DNA of 11,038 nucleotides. Origin: Chrysiogenia bacterium (GTDB lineage: Bacteria > JAGRBM01). Shown here in pieces: positions 1 to 7,080 of this stretch (positions within the stretch are counted from its first letter, which is position 1; every line of letters starts with the position of its first letter). The notes under the pieces were generated by a model. The model was not told the origin of the DNA and searched no databases. It saw nothing but the letters and a program-made list of their open reading frames with translations. Where the stretch lies: positions 1-11,038 of the forward strand of contig JAGRBM010000301.1 of the NCBI GenBank assembly GCA_020434085.1, in the 5' to 3' direction. Both the position numbers and the translations under genes were made by a program.

Positions 1-996
1 GCCAGCAAGCACGCCACCGGCGTTTATTTTCGCACGAGCCAGGTGCCTGTCGTGGCCGACGTGCTGGGGCGCGTGACCAAGCTCGCCCACGGGCGCGGGC
101 TCAAGCTCTATGCCTGGATGACCAGTCGCTACGCCGACTACGGGCTTACCGGTGAGCGCGCCGCCCGCTGGAGCGAGCGCGTCTATGACCTCGAGACCGG
201 CGCCGTGCTCGAGGGCAAGGGGCTCGACCTCTTCAACGACCGCGTGGTCGATCACCTGGCCGCGCTCTACGCCGACCTGGCCAATTACCCCATTGATGGT
301 GTGCTCTTTCAGGACGACCTGGTCAGCCGCCACACCGACGGGTTTTCGGCCGCCGCCGCGCGCGCCTACGAGCAGCGCTTCGGCAAGTCGCTTGAGCCGT
401 TGGATCTCTATGAGAACGTCTACCAGAAGGAAGGCACGGCAAAGTTCTACGTCGGTCGTTACACCGACGAGTTCTGGCAGTGGGTGCGCTGGAAGAACGA
501 GCGCCTGCTCGATGTGGCCGAGCGCCTGGGCGGCGTGGTGCGTGCCCGTCGCCCGGAGGCGAAGATCGCCGTCAACTTCATGTACGAAGCGGCCAGCAGC
601 CCGCGCAACGGGCTGGCCTGGCTCTCGCAATCGATCTCGGCCGCCCACGCGCGCAACTTCGATTACTACGCGATCATGGCCTACCACCGGCAGATTGCCG
701 ACGAGCTTGGTCTTTCCATCGAACAGACCGCCACGCTCATCGAGCGCATGAGCCGGTCCCTGTATGCCGGGGCCCATCCCCTGCGCGCGATGTTCAAGCT
801 GCAGATCCGCGACTGGAACGACAAGAGCCCGGTGAGCGCCGAGGAACTCGACCTCATGGCGAAAGCCGTGCGCGAGGGCGCCCGCGGCACCGGCGTTACG
901 CCCAACCTCGCCATCATTCCCTACCGCGGCGCCGAGGACCTGGCGCGCCTGCCGAAGAGTTTCTTTGGCGAAGGGGCGAGCGTCACGCGGCGGTGA
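1..996 (+). CDS. pgaB: PgaB-like exopolysaccharide hydrolase domain protein, 5' truncated
   Basis: The reading frame is open from base 1 to a TGA at 994-996, so 331 C-terminal residues are present and the start lies outside the window. The content matches the C-terminal glycoside-hydrolase-like domain (GHL13) of PgaB, the periplasmic or outer-membrane protein that processes poly-beta-1,6-GlcNAc. Visible landmarks are 'GVYFRTSQVPV' at the left edge, 'GLKLYAWM', 'LDLFNDRVVDHLAALYADL' and 'DGVLFQDD' at about residues 98-106. The paired Asp sits where PgaB has its catalytic acidic residues. Full-length PgaB also has an N-terminal polysaccharide deacetylase domain; whether this protein has one cannot be seen. 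A stand-alone GHL13 hydrolase is the main alternative. The family call is firm, but the symbol is less certain because the N-terminal half and the pga neighbours are missing. The gene precedes the nitrogen cluster in the same orientation but is probably unrelated to it. Confidence 0.8.
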   Translation, partial: ASKHATGVYFRTSQVPVVADVLGRVTKLAHGRGLKLYAWMTSRYADYGLTGERAARWSERVYDLETGAVLEGKGLDLFNDRVVDHLAALYADLANYPIDGVLFQDDLVSRHTDGFSAAAARAYEQRFGKSLEPLDLYENVYQKEGTAKFYVGRYTDEFWQWVRWKNERLLDVAERLGGVVRARRPEAKIAVNFMYEAASSPRNGLAWLSQSISAAHARNFDYYAIMAYHRQIADELGLSIEQTATLIERMSRSLYAGAHPLRAMFKLQIRDWNDKSPVSAEELDLMAKAVREGARGTGVTPNLAIIPYRGAEDLARLPKSFFGEGASVTRR

Positions 997-1106
997 GTGC
1001 CTAACTTTTTAGCATCTCCTGTTTTTTGTGCGTACGGATTAGGCATTCACTTCCCATTCCCGTTGCTAGTTACGCCCTCCTCACCAAACAAACTCCAGTC
1101 AATCCG

Positions 1107-1118
1107 GTGACTTGTCAC
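1107..1118. promoter_or_regulatory. Inverted repeat GTGAC-TT-GTCAC upstream of the amtB sigma-54 promoter
   Basis: A perfect 5-bp inverted repeat with a 2-bp spacer ends 13 bp before the -24 element of the amtB promoter. Its position, about -51 to -40 from the expected transcript start, suits a regulator or architectural protein site. It does not match the NtrC dyad (GCACC-N5-GGTGC). No bound protein can be named, and a chance occurrence is possible. Confidence 0.3.
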
Positions 1119-1131
1119 TTTTTTCAGGCCA

Positions 1132-1147
1132 TGGCCCGGGCGTTGCT
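1132..1147 (+). promoter_or_regulatory. Sigma-54 (RpoN) -24/-12 promoter of amtB
   Basis: The sequence TGGCCCG-N4-TTGCT closely matches the sigma-54 consensus TGGCACG-N4-TTGCW. The invariant GG (1133-1134) and GC (1145-1146) have the exact required spacing, 12 bp from G to G. The predicted transcript start is near 1157-1158, giving an amtB leader of roughly 128 nt. RpoN promoters in front of amtB/glnK are normally activated by NtrC under nitrogen limitation. No canonical NtrC dyad was found in the 135 bp upstream; the nearest is at 3062-3078, between glnK and glnA. Confidence 0.8.
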
Positions 1148-1285
1148 TATAGGGGGGCGTCCCTCAGGGGATTGCTGTGCGCTCTTGGAGAGGAGCCTGC
1201 CGCAATCGCCGTTCCGAGGCGGATTCGCCGGTTTTTCCGGTGAGTCACGGAGGGGGATGAAAATACCTTCGCGGAGAGTAGAAGA

Positions 1286-2572
1286 ATGGGAAACCGGCAC
1301 CTGAATTGGGGTCGGCGCATCACGGCACTTTGTGTCCTGGCGCTGGCAATTGTAGGCGTAGCAACTGAGGCTTTCGCAGCCGAAGGAGCCATTGATTCCG
1401 GCGATACGACTTTCATCCTCGTGAGCGCCGCACTGGTCCTGTTCATGACACCGGGCCTGGCTTTCTTCTACGGCGGCATGGTCCGGTCGAAAAATTCCCT
1501 GAGCACCATGATGCATTCGTTCATCCTGATCGGAGCCATCAGCGTTCAGTGGGTTCTGATTGGATACACCTTGGCATTCGGACCGGACATCAGCGGACTG
1601 ATCGGCGGGCTCGACCACATCGGGCTAGCGGGAGTGGGCGCGGAGCCCGGGCCTTACGCTGCCACCATTCCCGGCTTTGCCTTCATGGCCTTCCAGATGA
1701 TGTTTGCCATCATTACTCCCGCACTCATCTCGGGCGCCTTTGCCGAGCGCGTCAAGTTCTCGGGTTTCCTGCTCTTCTCCCTGCTGTGGGCGACGCTGGT
1801 CTATGACCCGCTCTGCCACTGGGTGTGGGGCGGCGGCTGGATGGGCGCCGACGGTGCCATGGACTTCGCCGGCGGCAACGTGGTGCACATCAGCGCCGCG
1901 GCCTCGGCCTTTATCTTTGTGATCCTGCTGGGCAAGCGCCAGGGCTTTGGCAGCGAGCCGATGCCCCCGCACAACCTGCCTTTTACGGTGCTGGGCACCG
2001 GCATCCTGTGGTTCGGCTGGTTCGGTTTCAACGCCGGCAGCGCCCTGGCCGCCGACGGCACCGCCGCGCTGGCCTTTGTGACGACCAACACCGCTGCGGC
2101 GACGGCCTCGGTCACGTGGGTGATTCTCGACAAGATCGTCAAGGGCAAGCCCACGGTGCTGGGCGCCGCCTCGGGCGCGGTGGCCGGCCTGGTGGCCATT
2201 ACCCCGGCCGCGGGCTTCGTCACGCCGCTGGCTGCAATCGCCATGGGCCTTGGGGCGGGCGTGATCTGTTTCTTCGCCGTGGAATTCCGCACCCACAAGG
2301 GCTTTGACGACTCCCTGGACGTGTTTGCCGTCCACGGCATGGGCGGCACCTTCGGCGCGCTGGCGCTGGGCTTCCTGGCCACCGACAAGGGCGGCGTGGA
2401 GCAGTTCCTGATTCAGCTCAAGAGCGTCGTGGCGACCTATCTGTTCGCCATGGTGATGACCTTCGTGATCTACAAGATCGTCGATCTGACGGTCGGAATG
2501 CGGGTCGACGAAGACGCCGAATACGAGGGGCTCGACCTCTCGCAGCATGGAGAGGTTGGTTACAACCTGTAA
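1286..2572 (+). CDS. amtB: Ammonium channel AmtB
   Basis: This is an inner-membrane ammonium/ammonia channel of the Amt/Rh family (428 aa), with an N-terminal signal peptide ending near 'TEAFA' (about residue 31) and about eleven hydrophobic segments. All the functional residues of E. coli AmtB have counterparts at a constant offset: F140 and F248 (Phe gate), W181 and S252 (substrate recruitment), D193 (in 'DFAGG'), and the twin pore histidines H201 ('VVHIS') and H350 ('VFAVHGMGG'). The ATG at 1286 has GGAGAG upstream (1273-1278). The gene lies downstream of a sigma-54 promoter and 138 nt before glnK, the classical amtB-glnK pairing in which GlnK plugs the channel when ammonium is plentiful. 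The C-terminal tail ending '...GEVGYNL' is the expected GlnK contact region. No anomaly was seen. Confidence 0.97.
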   Translation: MGNRHLNWGRRITALCVLALAIVGVATEAFAAEGAIDSGDTTFILVSAALVLFMTPGLAFFYGGMVRSKNSLSTMMHSFILIGAISVQWVLIGYTLAFGPDISGLIGGLDHIGLAGVGAEPGPYAATIPGFAFMAFQMMFAIITPALISGAFAERVKFSGFLLFSLLWATLVYDPLCHWVWGGGWMGADGAMDFAGGNVVHISAAASAFIFVILLGKRQGFGSEPMPPHNLPFTVLGTGILWFGWFGFNAGSALAADGTAALAFVTTNTAAATASVTWVILDKIVKGKPTVLGAASGAVAGLVAITPAAGFVTPLAAIAMGLGAGVICFFAVEFRTHKGFDDSLDVFAVHGMGGTFGALALGFLATDKGGVEQFLIQLKSVVATYLFAMVMTFVIYKIVDLTVGMRVDEDAEYEGLDLSQHGEVGYNL

Positions 2573-2638
2573 TCCCGGTTGCTGTTTGGTGGCCGGGCAT
2601 GATACGAGGGGCCGCAGTCGTTCAAGGCCAAACCGCCG

Positions 2639-2685
2639 CTGGGGGCGGCCCCCAGAGACTTCGACGCGGGCGCACGAAGGCCCGC
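2639..2685 (+). other. Two consecutive RNA hairpins in the amtB-glnK spacer
   Basis: CTGGGGG-CGG-CCCCCAG (2639-2655) is a perfect 7-bp stem with a 3-nt loop. It is followed by GCGGGC-N8-GCCCGC (2666-2685). Neither is followed by a T run, so they are not intrinsic terminators. Positioned 25-70 nt before the glnK start, they could act in mRNA processing, in stability, or in setting the amtB to glnK expression ratio. That role is inference; the stems are seen directly. Confidence 0.4.
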
Positions 2686-2692
2686 CGAATGA

Positions 2693-3049
<357 letters not shown>

Positions 3050-3061
3050 TCGGATCGGTGA

Positions 3062-3078
3062 CGCACCCGATTGGTGCG
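3062..3078. promoter_or_regulatory. NtrC-type binding site between glnK and glnA
   Basis: The dyad GCACC-CGATT-GGTGC (3063-3077), with one more flanking C:G pair, matches the NtrC box GCACC-N5-GGTGC known from glnA and glnK promoters of proteobacteria. An overlapping GGTG-ACG-CACC (3057-3067) extends the symmetry to the left. It lies 89 bp upstream of the glnA start. No well-spaced sigma-54 element was found between it and glnA, so it may act on a non-canonical promoter, as a distal enhancer for the amtB promoter, or as a repressor site. As RNA it would also form a hairpin, but there is no T run to terminate transcription. Confidence 0.55.
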
Positions 3079-3148
3079 CTTGAGGGCTAAACAAGAGAAC
3101 GCTCGGAACGCGCGAAAGCGAACCGACCCAGCAAAATACGATTCCATT

Positions 3149-3155
3149 AAGGAGG
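3149..3155 (+). promoter_or_regulatory. Ribosome binding site of glnA
   Basis: AAGGAGG, a full Shine-Dalgarno match, lies 11 nt before the ATG at 3167. It settles the start against an in-frame upstream start at 3071 that would add 32 residues unrelated to glutamine synthetase and would run through the NtrC-type dyad. Confidence 0.8.
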
Positions 3156-3166
3156 CAGGTTGTTCA

Positions 3167-4582
3167 ATGACAACGCCAGCTGAAGTTACAAAGATGATCA
3201 AGGACCTGGGCATCGAGTTTATCGACTACAAGTTCTCGGACTTGTTCGGTCGGTGGCAGCACACCTCGAACCCCATCAGTGAATACGACGAGTCGCTTTT
3301 CGAAGAGGGCCGCGGCTTCGACGGCAGCTCCATCCGCGGATGGCAGGCCATCAACAACTCCGACATGTTGATGATCCCCGACCCCGCGACCGCCGTGGTG
3401 GACCCGTTCTGCCAGTATCCGACGATCTCTTTCATCTGCAACATCGTCGATCCCATCACCAAGGAACCCTATGGCCGCGACCCGCGCAACATCGCGATGA
3501 AGGCCGAGTCCTATCTCAAGAGCACCGGCATTGCCGACACTGCCTACTTCGGCCCCGAGGCTGAGTTCTTCGTGTTCGACGAAGTGCAGTACGAAGTTTC
3601 CGGTCACCAGTCCTTCTACTCCGTCGATTCGATCGAAGGCCACTGGAACTCCGGCCGTGAAGAAGCCCCGAACCAGGGCTACAAGATCGGCCCCAAGGGC
3701 GGCTATTTCCCGGTCAGCCCCTACGACACCCTCAATGACCTGCGCAGCGAGATGGTCATGGTGATGCAGAAGGTCGGCATCAAGATCGAAACCCACCACC
3801 ACGAAGTGGCCACCGCAGGCCAGTGCGAGATCGACATGCGTTTCGACACCATGCTGCGCATGGCCGATCAGCTCAAGTGGTACAAGTACATCGTCCGCAA
3901 CGTGGCCAAGCGTCACGGCAAGACCGCGACCTTCATGCCCAAGCCGATGGCCGGTGACAACGGAACGGGTATGCACACGCACCAGTCGCTGTGGAAGGAC
4001 GGCAAGCCCCTCTTCGCCGGTGACGGCTACGGCGGCTTCTCCGAACTTGGCCTCTACTACATCGGCGGCCTGCTCAAGCACGCCCGCGCGCTCTGCGCCC
4101 TGACCAACCCCAGCACCAACTCCTACAAGCGTCTGGTGCCGGGCTTCGAGGCTCCGGTCAACCTGGCCTACAGCGCCCGGAACCGCTCGGCCTCCTGCCG
4201 CATCCCGATGTTCAGCCCGAGCCCCAAGGCCAAGCGCATCGAGGCCCGTTGGCCCGACCCGACCTGCACCGGTTACGTCGCGTTTGCCGCCATGCTCATG
4301 GCCGGCCTCGACGGCATCCAGAACAAGATCGACCCGGGCGAGCCGCTCGACAAGGACATCTACAGCCTGAGCCCCGAAGAGCTCAAGGATGTTCCCAGCG
4401 CTCCGGGTTCGCTCGACGAAGCTCTCAAGTGCCTGGAAGAAGACCACGACTTCCTGCTCAAGGGCGACGTGTTCAGCAAGGACTTCATCGAGAACTGGGT
4501 CTCCTTCAAGCGCGAGAACGAAGTCGATCCGCTTCGCATGGCTCCGCATCCGCTCGAGTATGAAATGTATTACGGCGGCTAA
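3167..4582 (+). CDS. glnA: Type I glutamine synthetase
   Basis: The enzyme catalyses ATP-dependent ligation of ammonium to glutamate as a dodecamer in the cytoplasm. The 471 residues match GSI enzymes (E. coli 469). Catalytic and metal-site residues are all present: D52 and S54 in 'FDGSSIRGW', E131 and E133 in 'FGPEAEFF', E213 and E221, N265/G266 and H270 in '[11 protein letters not shown]', R322, E328 in 'VPGFEAPV', R340, R345, E359 and R361. Y399 in 'DIYSLSPEE' corresponds to the adenylylation tyrosine (Y397 in E. coli), which marks a GlnE-regulated GSI-beta enzyme. The ATG at 3167 is chosen on its AAGGAGG box and family length. The gene follows glnK by 117 nt and ends 24 nt before an intrinsic terminator, so amtB-glnK-glnA can form one transcript, possibly with an extra promoter before glnA. 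Confidence 0.97.
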   Translation: MTTPAEVTKMIKDLGIEFIDYKFSDLFGRWQHTSNPISEYDESLFEEGRGFDGSSIRGWQAINNSDMLMIPDPATAVVDPFCQYPTISFICNIVDPITKEPYGRDPRNIAMKAESYLKSTGIADTAYFGPEAEFFVFDEVQYEVSGHQSFYSVDSIEGHWNSGREEAPNQGYKIGPKGGYFPVSPYDTLNDLRSEMVMVMQKVGIKIETHHHEVATAGQCEIDMRFDTMLRMADQLKWYKYIVRNVAKRHGKTATFMPKPMAGDNGTGMHTHQSLWKDGKPLFAGDGYGGFSELGLYYIGGLLKHARALCALTNPSTNSYKRLVPGFEAPVNLAYSARNRSASCRIPMFSPSPKAKRIEARWPDPTCTGYVAFAAMLMAGLDGIQNKIDPGEPLDKDIYSLSPEELKDVPSAPGSLDEALKCLEEDHDFLLKGDVFSKDFIENWVSFKRENEVDPLRMAPHPLEYEMYYGG

Positions 4583-4606
4583 GCCCTTACAGCTTCAAGC
4601 CCATGC

Positions 4607-4640
4607 AAAAAGCCCCGGCCAGACGGCCGGGGCTTTTTCT
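4607..4640. terminator. Intrinsic terminator after glnA
   Basis: GCCCCGGCC-AGAC-GGCCGGGGC is a perfect 9-bp stem with a 4-nt loop, preceded by AAAAA and followed by TTTTT. It starts 24 nt after the glnA stop. The flanking A and T runs make it usable from both sides, so it can also stop transcripts coming from yacG on the - strand. Confidence 0.93.
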
Positions 4641-4674
4641 TTGCGGTGGTTTTTTCCCAACGATGAAACATCGG

Positions 4675-4700
4675 CATGGGCCTGCCTCGCCAGGCCCATG
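4675..4700. other. Perfect 10-bp hairpin in the glnA-yacG convergent gap
   Basis: CATGGGCCTG-N6-CAGGCCCATG is a perfect inverted repeat 31 nt past the yacG stop (on the - strand). A second small hairpin, CGATG-AAA-CATCG, follows at 4661-4673. Neither has a good U tract in the yacG direction. It may be a 3' end stabiliser or a factor-assisted terminator for yacG. The stretch 4641-4730 otherwise shows nothing coding. Confidence 0.45.
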
Positions 4701-4730
4701 TTTGAATCGCCGCGGTGGGGTAACGGATTG

Positions 4731-4943
4731 TCAGTGCAGCGTCTCGTCGCCGGGGTTGCCGGCGTAATCGGTGGGCCAGTTCTCGTCGCTCATGGTGGGG
4801 GCAGGCTCGCCGGGGATGGCGTATTCGCCGCTGGCCCACTTTCCGAGATCCAGCAGGCGGCAGCGCTCGCTGCAGAACGGGGGTTCGCCGGGCTTTCGGT
4901 CGGTGAGCGGCTTGCCGCACTTTGCGCACTTGAGGACTGCCAT
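4731..4943 (-). CDS. yacG: YacG-family zinc-binding protein (DNA gyrase inhibitor family)
   Basis: This is a 70-residue zinc protein. The four ligands C6 and C9 ('CAKCGKPL') and C24 and C28 ('[10 protein letters not shown]') are followed by the family hallmark '[17 protein letters not shown]'. E. coli YacG (65 aa) has the same layout and binds GyrB, inhibiting DNA gyrase. The acidic C-terminal tail is unremarkable. The ATG at 4943 is preferred because AGGA lies 8 nt upstream; an in-frame ATG at 4952 would add 3 residues. The gene is convergent with glnA and divergent from the orphan gene at 5117. In many proteobacteria yacG sits beside coaE or pilus genes; here it stands alone, so context adds nothing about its job. 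Confidence 0.92.
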   Translation of the reverse strand: MAVLKCAKCGKPLTDRKPGEPPFCSERCRLLDLGKWASGEYAIPGEPAPTMSDENWPTDYAGNPGDETLH

Positions 4944-5116
4944 GCCGGTCATCCTAGCCACCCGGGGGCCCTGCGAAAACTGCCCGGGGCGCCCCAATCG
5001 GCGAAAATCTCGAAGGGGCTGGACCTTCCGCCGTGAGTGCTTAGCTTTTCTATAGAGGCCTGTGGCGGCGCATGATGCGCCTCTGAGCGGTCTTTACCAA
5101 AAGGAGGCACCACGAG

Positions 5117-5323
5117 ATGGCAGACCAGGTAAAAGGACCCTTCGGGGCGCTGCTTGTCCGGCTCTCTCTGGCCGATTCGAAGATTCCGGTGGCGGAGGAA
5201 GTTCCCGAAGGGGAGCCCAAACCGCTCGTCGACCAGGCAGCCGACTATCTGGAGCAACTCATCCGATTCCAGGCTCGCGCCGCCGGCGGCGTGGAGAACC
5301 TCACCAACGTTCCCCAGGCCTGA
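5117..5323 (+). CDS. Small protein of unknown function (68 aa)
   Basis: I do not recognise this protein. It is a 68-residue, probably soluble polypeptide without signal peptide, membrane segment or cysteine. The first half has a hydrophobic stretch ('FGALLVRLSLA'), then a Pro/Glu-rich linker ('VAEEVPEGEPKP'), then a predicted amphipathic helix ('VDQAADYLEQLIRFQARAA'). It is judged a real gene because of a full AAGGAGG box 9 nt before the ATG and an intrinsic terminator 21 nt after the stop, which together define a one-gene transcription unit. The upstream gap (4944-5116, 173 bp), shared with divergent yacG, must hold its promoter; TATAGA-like bases near 5050 are a candidate -10. No function can be inferred from the neighbours. 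Confidence 0.65.
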   Translation: MADQVKGPFGALLVRLSLADSKIPVAEEVPEGEPKPLVDQAADYLEQLIRFQARAAGGVENLTNVPQA

Positions 5324-5343
5324 AACCAGACAATCACGATCAC

Positions 5344-5378
5344 AAAAAAACGGCGCCCACCCGGGCGCCGTTTTTGTT
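5344..5378. terminator. Bidirectional intrinsic terminator between convergent units
   Basis: CGGCGCCC-ACCC-GGGCGCCG (5351-5370) is a perfect 8-bp stem with a 4-nt loop, flanked by a run of seven A on the left and TTTTTGTTT on the right. It lies 21 nt after the small + strand gene and about 20 nt past the stop of the - strand lipoprotein gene (5397). It therefore serves both converging transcripts, including the end of the mbnP-mbnH operon. Confidence 0.92.
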
Positions 5379-5396
5379 TGGCCAAATGCAAAGGTG

Positions 5397-6194
5397 CTAC
5401 TCGGAATCGGCAACCGGATCCACGAAGTGGGAGAGCGAGGCCTGCACCTCGCCCATTACGGCAATGGCCAGTTGGCTCTGATTCATCGTCATGAAATCTG
5501 CGCTGTCGAACCAGGTTTCATATCCGATGCCGACGATGACGCGGCTGGTGCTCCCCGGGAGGGAATGTGGATCGGGGGCGCCACCCGGCGCGCGCAGGGT
5601 GAGCTGCGCGGTGGCGGCGATGGCGGTACTGATGGTGAATGCTGTTCCCGCGCCGCCCATGCCGGCCGGCTGCCAGGTGCCTTCGAGATAGAGGCTCTTG
5701 CCGACCATGGTTCCGGGAACGTCGCCCGGCAGGTCGCGCGCGTCCTCATCGGCCTGCAGCACGTTGACCTCCAGCCGGTCGTAGACGCCCGGCGGTGGGC
5801 TCAGCTCGCCGAGCACCAGCGGAACGCGTTCGGCCCCCAGCAGGGCGATCACCTGCGGCGTCGCAATGGTGGTGGGGGAGGAGAGTGCATGGGCAAATGC
5901 GTCGGACACACCGAAGACGCGCTGAAAAAAGCGCGGGACGAAATCGAAGGCATTTGCCTGCGCAAGCAGCTCTTCATTGAAGAGAACGACGTAGCCCTTC
6001 TCGATGGTGATGTCGTAACCGCTCTCAGAGGTAAATGCGCGCGGCTCGCCCGCGGCGGTGTCCGTGTAGTTTCCAAACATATCGGGCGCGCTGTGATGGA
6101 GGGCCTCCACGCTCAGCGTGATGCCGGGATCGCGTTCGGCGCAGCCGAGCAGCAGGATGGCGCACAGCAGGAAAAGGTTTCGCTTAGAGATCAT
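5397..6194 (-). CDS. Lipoprotein of unknown function in the mbnPH operon
   Basis: This is a 265-residue predicted lipoprotein, the last gene of the mbnP operon. The N-terminus has positive charges (KR), a hydrophobic core and the lipobox 'LLGC', with lipidation at C18. The mature part is soluble-looking and probably beta-rich. It carries 'SESGYDITIEKGYVVLFNEELL' at about residues 56-77, 'PPPGVYDRLEVNV' near 132-144 and 'GKSLYLEGTWQPAG' near 164-177; the order resembles periplasmic metal-cluster lipoproteins in a general way, but I cannot name the family. No other Cys is present in the mature part and there are few His. Its ATG lies inside the end of the preceding barrel gene (11-nt overlap), so the two are translationally coupled. 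Operon position suggests a role with MbnP/MbnH in copper handling; that is inference. Confidence 0.85.
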   Translation of the reverse strand: MISKRNLFLLCAILLLGCAERDPGITLSVEALHHSAPDMFGNYTDTAAGEPRAFTSESGYDITIEKGYVVLFNEELLAQANAFDFVPRFFQRVFGVSDAFAHALSSPTTIATPQVIALLGAERVPLVLGELSPPPGVYDRLEVNVLQADEDARDLPGDVPGTMVGKSLYLEGTWQPAGMGGAGTAFTISTAIAATAQLTLRAPGGAPDPHSLPGSTSRVIVGIGYETWFDSADFMTMNQSQLAIAVMGEVQASLSHFVDPVADSE

Positions 6195-7080
6195 AGGTCA
6201 CTCCCGCCAGCACGCTCACTCCCTCGTCGTGATTACCATCGAGCTGGTCAATGACGGGAATCATGACCCGAACGCTGAGCAGCAGATCCTCAGTAGGCGA
6301 AAAGACAATGCCGGGCGTGAGAAATCCGATGAACCCGCCGGAGTCGGGATCGACGACGCCTGCATCCACGTCCCGCGTGGCAGCGCGCGTATCGAAACCA
6401 AGCTGCAGGGCGACCGGCAGCTCCGGCGCCCACTGCGCCATGAGCGTGTTGACCCAGGCATCGCCGGCCTCGAAAGCGCCGAATCCGCCGGCGGTGAAAT
6501 AACCCACGCTGCTGAGGTAGAGCGAGAAGGGGTGCCGGAAATAGCCGTACCAGAGCCCCGCACTCGGAACCCAGGCGCCGTTTCCGGCCTGCGCGTCAAA
6601 AGAGAGCGGCACGCCGGCACTGTCTTCAAGCTCCGGCGCGCTCGGCACGCGCAGACCGGCGACAACGCCCAGCAGGTGGCGGGGCATGGCATGGCGGTCC
6701 TGCCAGACAAAGCCGCGCGCGTTCACCTCGATGTCTCCAAGGAAAAAAGAACGCTCCTCGGACTGGTTTGCCAGGGCAAGCTGCTTACCCACCACCGGCA
6801 CCGACAGTCCGAGGGTGATTCGCTCGTGCGGGGTCCAGGCAATGCCCAGGCTGGTTCGGTATTCGCTGAGTTCTTCGGAGCTGACACCCGGCACGCCGAT
6901 ATCCTCGGTGCGATAGCGGAATTCCAGCGACGCGCGTAAGCGACCTTCAAAGGGTTTCCCATGACCCATGATGGTCAGGGTCGGGTCGCCGGCCTGACAG
7001 GTCGAGCACGCAGATGCCTGGGGCGCCACGAACAGTGTGAGCAGCATCGCCGCTCCCAGCAAAACAAACACGCGCTTCAC
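6184..7080 (-). CDS. Outer-membrane beta-barrel-like protein with N-terminal CxxC motif
   Basis: A 298-residue exported protein. A clear signal peptide (residues 1-24, ending 'PQASA') is followed directly by 'CSTCQAGDPTLT', putting a CxxC pair (C25, C28) at the mature N-terminus. The rest has alternating hydrophobic/polar strands typical of an outer-membrane barrel ('RLRASLEFRYRTEDI', 'RTSLGIAWTPHERITLGLSV', 'ILLSVRVMIPVI'-like strands near the end) and finishes 'VSVLAGVTYDL', an amphipathic last strand. It could be a porin-type transporter or a structural barrel. Translation starts at a GTG that overlaps the mbnH stop by 4 nt (GTGA), so it is coupled to mbnH. The surface or periplasmic CxxC next to copper-protein genes hints at metal binding. 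The exact family is not known to me. Confidence 0.82.
   Translation of the reverse strand: MKRVFVLLGAAMLLTLFVAPQASACSTCQAGDPTLTIMGHGKPFEGRLRASLEFRYRTEDIGVPGVSSEELSEYRTSLGIAWTPHERITLGLSVPVVGKQLALANQSEERSFFLGDIEVNARGFVWQDRHAMPRHLLGVVAGLRVPSAPELEDSAGVPLSFDAQAGNGAWVPSAGLWYGYFRHPFSLYLSSVGYFTAGGFGAFEAGDAWVNTLMAQWAPELPVALQLGFDTRAATRDVDAGVVDPDSGGFIGFLTPGIVFSPTEDLLLSVRVMIPVIDQLDGNHDEGVSVLAGVTYDL

Noticed and set aside
1158-1285. Riboswitch, such as a glutamine-type element, in the amtB leader
   Set aside because: Small stems exist (for example GGCG-GATT-CGCC), but no known riboswitch core could be recognised by eye.
3057-3088. Dyad after glnK read as an intrinsic terminator
   Set aside because: The stem is not GC-dense and is followed by CTTGAGGGC instead of a T run; the match to an NtrC box explains the symmetry better.
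3071-3166. N-terminal extension of GlnA from an upstream in-frame start
   Set aside because: The 32 extra residues have no GS counterpart, while AAGGAGG stands before the ATG at 3167 and that start gives the family length.
3164-4549. Long - strand open frame (461 codons) opposite glnA
   Set aside because: It mirrors the codon pattern of glnA and has no recognisable domain; it is a shadow of a conserved gene.
5154-6254. + strand open frame of 366 codons across the lipoprotein gene
   Set aside because: It runs through a strong terminator and overlaps the coupled lipoprotein and barrel genes on the opposite strand. The product looks compositionally random.
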